Assembly (NCBI RefSeq): GCF_000972845.2 | Contig: NC_040020.1 | Coordinates: 1,550,669-1,614,668, forward strand | Direction of reading: 5' to 3' | Length of the DNA: 64,000 nt | Origin: Larimichthys crocea | Lineage: Eukaryota; Chordata; Actinopteri; Sciaenidae | Shown: positions 58,773 to 64,000 of the stretch, piece by piece | Numbering within the stretch: the first letter of the stretch is position 1 | How the letters are laid out: each line of letters begins with the position of its first letter | Made by a program: the position numbers and the translations under genes | Notes under the pieces: generated by a model | Database searches by the model: none | Told to the model about the DNA's origin: nothing | The model's input: the letters and a program-made list of their open reading frames with translations, nothing else

Positions 58773-58939
58773 GGGGTTTTTTGGCGTAGTTATGATGGCG
58801 CTCGATGGCGTATTTATGCGGGTTGATGTAAACGAAAACTTTTTTGAAAACGATGCTATGTGCACGATGAGGGAAATATTCGTTTCTCAACATACCCGTC
58901 TATGTGTAAACGTAGCCGGACACTCTTTTTTTTTTTTTT

Positions 58940-58985
58940 NNNNNNNNNNNNNNNNNNNNNNNNNNNNNNNNNNNNNNNNNNNNNN
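58940..58985. other. Assembly gap (46 N) inside poly-T
   Basis: The Ns are preceded by 14 T (58926-58939) and followed by 12 T (58986-58997). Real length and content are unknown. Open frames reading through it are meaningless. Confidence 0.99.
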
Positions 58986-59023
58986 TTTTTTTTTTTTGTG
59001 CCAGGCTTATGGGGACTTATGGA

Positions 59024-60076
59024 GGCCCCGTTTACACGTACGGAGGTATTTTTAAAAACAGACATTTCCCTTCATTTGTACCCATATTTTACATGCAAAC
59101 GGTGAATTCGCCTCTGAAAACAAATCTTTCTAAAAACTCCGGCTTGAGTGGAGATTCTGGAAAACTACGGTTTTGCGTTTCCGTGTAAATTGAGACAAAC
59201 AGAGTTTTAGGCAGCTCATGCACCAAAAGTGCGACCAGTGTTTAACTTTTGCTATGACGATGATCATGGAAGCTTCAGAGTAGCAGTCGCATTTCTTCTG
59301 GTGCAAACACTTTTCATGTGTTTGCATTTGCATACACAGCTGATGCATCATGTCGATGACCAGAGACGAATGAGGGCTCGGAGGTCAGCAATTTTGCCAC
59401 TTCTCCCACCTATTCAAAGACCCAGTCGCCGTCACCGCCAACGTCGCCGGTTTTGGGTCCGACCCGGGCGGACTGCTGTCTGGTGGGATAATTTTAAAAA
59501 ATGAAGTGGTTGTCCCGGAGGAGTGGCGTGACAATTTTAGAATGTCGCGGTCATCACTGTTGGTACTCTCTGACTTGCTGCGTCCTTGCATCGAGGGCGA
59601 GATGACCGTCATGCGGTCTCCTGTCGGTGTCATAAAAAAAGTTGCCTGCACATTGTATTACCTGTAGTTATGATGGCGTTTTTATGCGGGTTGATGTAAA
59701 CGAAAGCTTTTTTGAAAACGATGCTATGTGCACGATGTTATTTGGGAAAACGGAGGGAGGGAAATATTCGTTTCTCAACATACCCGGCTATGTGTAAACG
59801 TAGCCTGAGTGGAGATTCTGGAAAACTACGGTTTTGCGTTTCCGTGTAAACTGAGACAAACAGAGTTTTAGGCAGCTGATGCGCTATGACGATGATCATG
59901 GAAGCAGCCGCCCATAGGCTTGGCGCAGTTATGATGGCGCTCCATGGCGTATTTATGCGGGTTGATGTAAACGAAAACTTTTTTGAAAGCGATGCCATGT
60001 GCACGATGTTATTTTGGAAAACGGAGGGAGGGAAATATTCGTTTCTCAACATACCCGGCTATGTGTAAACGTAGCC
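59024..60076 (+). mobile_element. PIF/Harbinger-derived element, copy B (no L2 insertion)
   Basis: The same termini as copy A (GGCCCCGTTTACACGTACG; GGCTACGTTTACACATAG on minus) and the same GGA target duplications (59021-59023 and 60077-60079). The internal terminus-like GTGTAAACGTAGCC ends near 59803 and is followed by a shortened second pass that lacks about 29 bases (CCAAAAGTGCGACC region) present in copy A. The empty site of the L2 reads GGCTTGGCGCAGTTATG near 59930. It carries the better-preserved transposase fragment at 59370-59667. Confidence 0.75.
59370..59667 (+). pseudogene. Harbinger transposase N-terminal fragment (copy B), one frameshift
   Basis: The first frame (from ATG 59370) runs MRARRSAILPLLPPIQ to RRRFWVRPGRTAVWWDNF and stops at 59502-59504, just after an A6 run. 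The second frame, from 59506, reads VVVPEEWRDNFRMSRSSLL, SDLLRPCIEGEMTVMRSPVG and KKVACTLYYL to TAG at 59665-59667 without a break, where copy A has lost two bases. The blocks match HARBI1-like proteins. The HTH end and the DDE catalytic core are missing, so the element could only move with help from another Harbinger. Confidence 0.75.
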
Positions 60077-60660
60077 GGAGACTCTTTAGTGGCTGTTCAA
60101 GGAACTGCACTTTGGGTTTCACTTCACAGCTTCAGTCTCACTCACTCCTCTACTTTCAGCTTCTTTTAATGGACTCTATAACAAGCAACTACCTCAGTGA
60201 AAGCTAATGGGGAACCTATAAACAAATCTATTCTACTCTCCTCCCTGACATCCTCTAACATTCCTCATTACTGTGCCAGATTCTAACATGTGTATGTGCA
60301 TGTGTGTGTTCATGTGTGTGTGCGAATCACCTTGTGATTAACAGGCCACCACTGATACCGCTGAGTTTCTGCACTCCTCTTTTTCCTGCCTGTCACAACT
60401 TCTGACTGTAGCTCAGTGAAAAGTGGCTTTTACACACAAATGCGCGCAAACACTAAGGCATTTGTGCCCGCGTGCACACACACAGACACACACACACGCA
60501 CGCAGACTGTCGAGCTCATAACACACACTTCATTTGCGCTCTGACAGCTCGGTACATGTTCTAGATGAAAGAATTGACAGTTCAAGGTGACGGGTACCTC
60601 CAATCAATCCAGTGTTGCGCTGTGTGATGTGAGCTTTGTGTACAGGATTTGGGCAACTAT

Positions 60661-60662
<2 letters not shown>

Positions 60663-60695
<33 letters not shown>
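60663..60695. repeat. (GT)n microsatellite
   Basis: About 16 GT units. Confidence 0.97.
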
Positions 60696-60700
<5 letters not shown>

Positions 60701-61282
60701 ACACGTGTGTATGTCTCCTCTTTTGTAGTGTTGCTCTAGGTAGGGGGTAGCTGACAGGTGTCCCTTCTTCTTAGCCATGCAATTTATCACCCCACTGGTG
60801 GTAGAGACCTTTGCCTGGTAGTCTAAATGCCCACAGAACAAAATGCTCTCTCCTTTCCTAAACAACTAATCAACAAGTGAAACAAGCAATGATCAAATCA
60901 TTTCAACCCGAAGCCTTGGATATGTGATAACATTGCAATATCTCTCCTCGCTCACTCTCTCATTATCCATATGCTGACAATGGCAGCGAATATATTCTAA
61001 CCGGGAAAAAAAAGAAAAGAAGAAGAAGTCAGTGCATGCTGAGCAGCCGTGGAGATTTTAAATCTTTTGTTCTTTCTGGCTTAATAATAAAAAGTGTTTC
61101 AGGGGCTCGGTATGAGCCAGCTGTCAGAAATAAACCATGGCTATCAATATAACTCCCCAGATATCATTATTTTAGTTCTTTTCAATTAATTATGAGAGCG
61201 TGGTGAGACGGTACTTTAGATCTCATTTCAGGGCCTAAATTGGTTTGTGAGCATAAAAACCTTTATTGTGTATGCCCTGCGG

Positions 61283-61309
61283 CACACACACACACACACA
61301 CACACACAC
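61283..61309. repeat. (CA)n microsatellite
   Basis: About 13 CA units. Confidence 0.95.
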
Positions 61310-64000
61310 TCGTGCACACAAATGATGTAGAGGGTGAGTTTGGATATGGAAGTTAAATGTATAATTTTGTAGCCGAGGATCGCAACATTTTGCCGGGTAT
61401 CGACCTGCTTATCATCAAGGTTTTATTGGAGGTAAAAAAAAAAAATCTCCCTCGTGATAGTTTGTTCCGCTGGATGATTTTTCTCTCTTTCTTTTTTTTT
61501 TCTATTGAACTGCACATTCCTTCACTCTCTCCTTGGTAACAGTAGCTTTCTCTGTGGGGAGCCCCTTACCACCACCACCACCTCCACCCATCCCACCCCT
61601 CAATACTCCCTCCTCTATTCTATTCATCCATTGCTGCTGTATCAAATCAGCTGGGGGTGGGTTAGAGCTTCAGGGAGAGGTCGGAGTGGTGGGGGGGTGG
61701 CTGGGCTAAAGGGTTATGAGGGAAGCGTGAAGCATGGTGAACACAACACAAGCATAAAGACAGGCCTTAAAGTTGAGACAGAATTGGCTGTTTTTTCCCC
61801 CTCCCTCTTTTCTATTTCCATCTCTCTAGCCTTGCTGTCTTCATCTGCCCCATCTCTCTCTCTCTCTCTCTCTCCTTGGCAGTGGACGGAAGGAGTCAGG
61901 GTGATAAATAGGTGGTGTCCGATGTGCTTCTCCTCTCCTGTCGTTCTTTCTCTCCTTCTCTTCCACTGCTCCTCCTTCCTGGTCTCGGCTCACCGCACTC
62001 CCAGCCCAACAGTGTGTTCGTTCCTGTCAGCAAAAAAAAAAAAAGAGAGAGAATCACTTGAACAACCAGGCTCACGTACACACTTTAGCACTTGTGCACA
62101 CTCGCACACGCTCAGACACATGCATGTATATATCACCGGAGAGGACATACAGTAGTAGGGGTTGATGAAATAGGCCGATGCTATGTTAATGTGCAAACCC
62201 TGAGATCCGCACAGAGCCACAGCAGCGGCACGCTGAGCTTACAGTACATGCACAAACACACTCACAGCCAGGGTCTATTAGTGTTCACAATGCACACAGT
62301 CTGCACGAATTAACATCAGTGCTCACCGGCATCGACACTGCACACACACATATTTATCACAGGCACTTTCTCTCTTCTTACTTGTGTGTTTGCATTGTTT
62401 GGTGAGATAAAAATCCCAAATTTAAGAGAGCAAGAAGGAAAGAAAAAGGTAAAGAGGGGACCGTGGTCAATACCTACCACGGTCATGATGGATCGTGGCC
62501 CTGCAGTTAAAGCTGAATGTAGCTTTATTTTCCTCTCACCCTCTAGTGACATGTGTCCTCCTGGAAAACCATTATCAAAGTAAATGCCTATATCTCGAGC
62601 GGCGCCATATATTTAAGCTCGTAAGAGCTCGCTCGTCCGTTTTTTTAAGGAGCTCTTCAAATGGCCACCCGTCCAGATTTGATCAGTCTATCTCAAACGG
62701 GAGCCACACATCATGCACTGCATTCAAGCTTATAATAACACAGCCTGCAGTGTCGGTCTCAAAACATTCTCCGTGTTTAGTGCACTTCCCTTGACCCCTT
62801 GCTCGGTAAGTGAGCATGTCACTGGAGCTTTATTGGGGGAACAATTGGTGTAAGCATCCCCCCTTTCGATGCTGCCATGCATCACCTGTTGTATAATTGA
62901 AGAGGCTGGAGTGCCTGTTAATGATCCCCTGCTTGACCCTGGGCCTGTATTTGCATTGTTTTTAGCTTAGCACATGGCTAATAGCCGGCCCGAAGGCACG
63001 CCAGCCTTTTTCCGAGGATCGAACACCAATTTCCCTCCATGCCAAGGGCGAGCTCACCGCATCATTTGGAACGCAGGAGGAAAGGTGCATGCCTGCACAC
63101 AAAAAGCACAGGCTGGATTTCCTGCCACAGCACACAGACTGTCATGCACAGATGCACGCGTGCACACACCGACACACAGTGAACCTGCGTGCCCAGGGGC
63201 CACGTGGAATAGGAACAGCGAAAGGTGCTATTTATTTAGCTGATGAGAGTGAACCTGTTAGCAGGAGGGTCTGTGAAGGAGAAGCGCCAACACCCCCCCC
63301 TGAGAGAACCGGCTCTTTTCTTAACCCTGGAAGGCTGCTTTAAGGAGGTCACGGGGGGTGAAGAGCCTAGACGGCATGCCGCAAAAGAAAATTGAGCCTA
63401 AATGGAACACGGCAGGCAAACAGACCCCCGTCCCCACCTCCCGACATTCTTTCTGAACATGTCTTTAAATTGCGTTGTAAAAATGTGTATCTCTCGGCTT
63501 TATACGGGAATCCAATCTGCGACAAGGAGGGGGGATGAGCAACAGAGCAAGTGATAAAAACAAATAAATCAATTTAGTCGCCGGGTTTATTTTCCGATCA
63601 CAGAGAGCAGTGAGTAATAAAAACCGTGTTACACCAATGCTAAGCTTCGCTTGCATTTTTCATTTATGTGTATTTGTGCACGTGCGTGCACGTGTGTGTG
63701 AATACATTTGTGCAAGACGGCTCGCCTTCGTCTGCGACAACAGCGTTTTCACATGTGTGCTTGTGGCAGAAACGCGGGTTTCTATTCACCACCAGATGCA
63801 CAATGTCATAACCAATACACAGTAAAAGCCCACTGGGTTCCATTTAACAACACAGAAATATCTAGCACGGTATGTGCGCAGTTATAAACAATGTTATTGC
63901 CTCATCCGTGGCCCACTGCTGTCCTTATGCTGTGTCTATACTTCACTCTCTTTATGGCACTTATTATTGGAAAGTCAACAGACATAAAAGATTCAGTGTG

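Larger units (their letters stand above)
58362..58780 (-). mobile_element. 5'-truncated L2-clade LINE, minus strand, with 5-bp target duplication TTGGC
   Basis: Read on the minus strand: the C-terminal ORF2 remnant, a 120-base 3' UTR, a conserved hairpin and an (TGTAA/ATTAC)n tail (58362-58389). TTGGC at 58357-58361 and again at 58781-58785 is the target duplication, so both ends are defined and the insertion is 419 bp. The hairpin CGCTTT-GGATA-AAAGCG (58402-58418) has the GGATA pentaloop known from eel UnaL2 and related L2 elements, where reverse transcriptase recognises it. Copy B of the surrounding element lacks the insertion. Confidence 0.9.
57436..58917 (+). mobile_element. PIF/Harbinger-derived element, copy A (contains L2 insertion)
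   Basis: The terminus GGCCCCGTTTACACGTACG at the left pairs with GGCTACGTTTACACATAG on the minus strand at the right. GGA on each side (57433-57435 and 58918-58920) is a 3-bp target duplication, the size typical of PIF/Harbinger. It carries a decayed N-terminal transposase fragment (57789-58084). A terminus-like GTGTAAACGTAGCC also occurs internally, ending at 58213, after which TGAGTGGAGATTCTGGAAAA restarts a shortened second pass of the element, so this is a partial internal tandem duplication. An L2 fragment interrupts the second pass at 58362-58780. Confidence 0.75.
57401..58926 (+). repeat. Left copy (A) of a duplicated Harbinger-containing unit
   Basis: Starts with poly-T (57401-57409) and GTGCCAGGCTTATGGGGACT, then a Harbinger-derived element, and ends CGTAGCCGGACACTCTT before poly-T and the assembly gap. 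The same order recurs at 58986-60083. After subtracting its private L2 insertion, copy A is about 1.10 kb, nearly the same length as copy B. Shared flanks outside the transposon ends show that the whole unit, not just the transposon, was duplicated. Confidence 0.85.
58986..60083 (+). repeat. Right copy (B) of the duplicated Harbinger-containing unit
   Basis: Poly-T then GTGCCAGGCTTATGGGGACT, the Harbinger-derived element, and CGTAGCCGGAGACTCTTT, followed by unique sequence (AGTGGCTGTTCAAGG). It differs from copy A by scattered substitutions, short indels and the lack of the L2 insertion. Confidence 0.85.
60084..64000. other. Intergenic; no recognised gene
   Basis: GT at 60663-60695, CA at 61283-61309, a CT tract at about 61855-61873 and a G-rich stretch at about 61660-61715 with several G-runs. 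The 216-residue frame at 61505-62155 comes from pyrimidine bias and Ser/Leu runs. Two non-repetitive stretches with homeodomain/SOX-like AT motifs (about 61090-61215 and 62810-62965) might be conserved non-coding DNA, but conservation cannot be judged from one sequence. Confidence 0.5.

Noticed and set aside
58762..59105. Open frames spanning the N gap
   Set aside because: They read through 46 unknown bases and poly-T, so they are artefacts.
57789..59667. Host harbi1 gene or functional Harbinger transposase
   Set aside because: Frame breaks, missing DDE core, inverted termini and target duplications show decayed transposon copies, not the domesticated gene.
61505..62155. 216-residue open frame
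   Set aside because: Ser/Leu-rich because of a CT-rich strand bias and interrupted by poly-A coding Lys; no family motif.

Overview
This is vertebrate nuclear DNA, almost certainly from a teleost fish and plausibly a percomorph. The evidence is split exons with GT-AG introns, very dense (CA/GT)n microsatellites, and several interspersed repeat families typical of fish: tRNA-derived SINEs with fish-type tails, an L2-clade LINE with an (ATTAC)n tail, Harbinger elements and fish MITEs. Operons, ribosome binding sites and bacterial terminators do not apply.

Only one host gene is recognisable. Positions 296-515 and 742-1123 (+) are the last two coding exons of ugt8, which encodes ceramide (2-hydroxyacylsphingosine) galactosyltransferase, the myelin galactolipid enzyme. 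They carry the C-terminal half of the UDP-glycosyltransferase signature, the C-terminal membrane segment and a KKMN dilysine ER-retrieval tail. The upstream exons lie outside the window. The 3' UTR probably runs to a polyadenylation signal at 4420-4425 and contains a 372-bp MITE (1392-1763).

From about 4.45 kb to the end (about 59.5 kb) I find no supportable host exon, so this is a gene-poor interval downstream of ugt8. Its recognisable content is mobile DNA and simple repeats: a degraded fish repeat (5561-5890); a DNA element inside a (TA)n tract (8298-8898); a tRNA-derived SINE (17165-17325); a LINE 3' end with a pogo/Tigger-like MITE nested in it (23162-23972); a possible retroposed segment bounded by 12-bp direct repeats (27696-28166); a degenerate SINE (37186-37458); two copies of one minus-strand tRNA SINE (38661-39018 and 43306-43632), the first lying within an old TA-rich DNA-repeat region; and a set of Harbinger-derived sequences around an assembly gap (57401-60083).

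The last block is the most unusual part. Two direct copies of a roughly 1.1-kb unit flank 46 Ns bordered by poly-T. Each copy holds a Harbinger-type element with 3-bp target duplications, the N-terminal part of a decayed transposase gene, and an internal partial duplication. The left copy alone carries a 419-bp 5'-truncated L2 insertion with its own 5-bp target duplication. I found no evidence of a novel coding system; the interest lies in repeat architecture, ugt8 3' UTR structure and a probable duplication or assembly problem.
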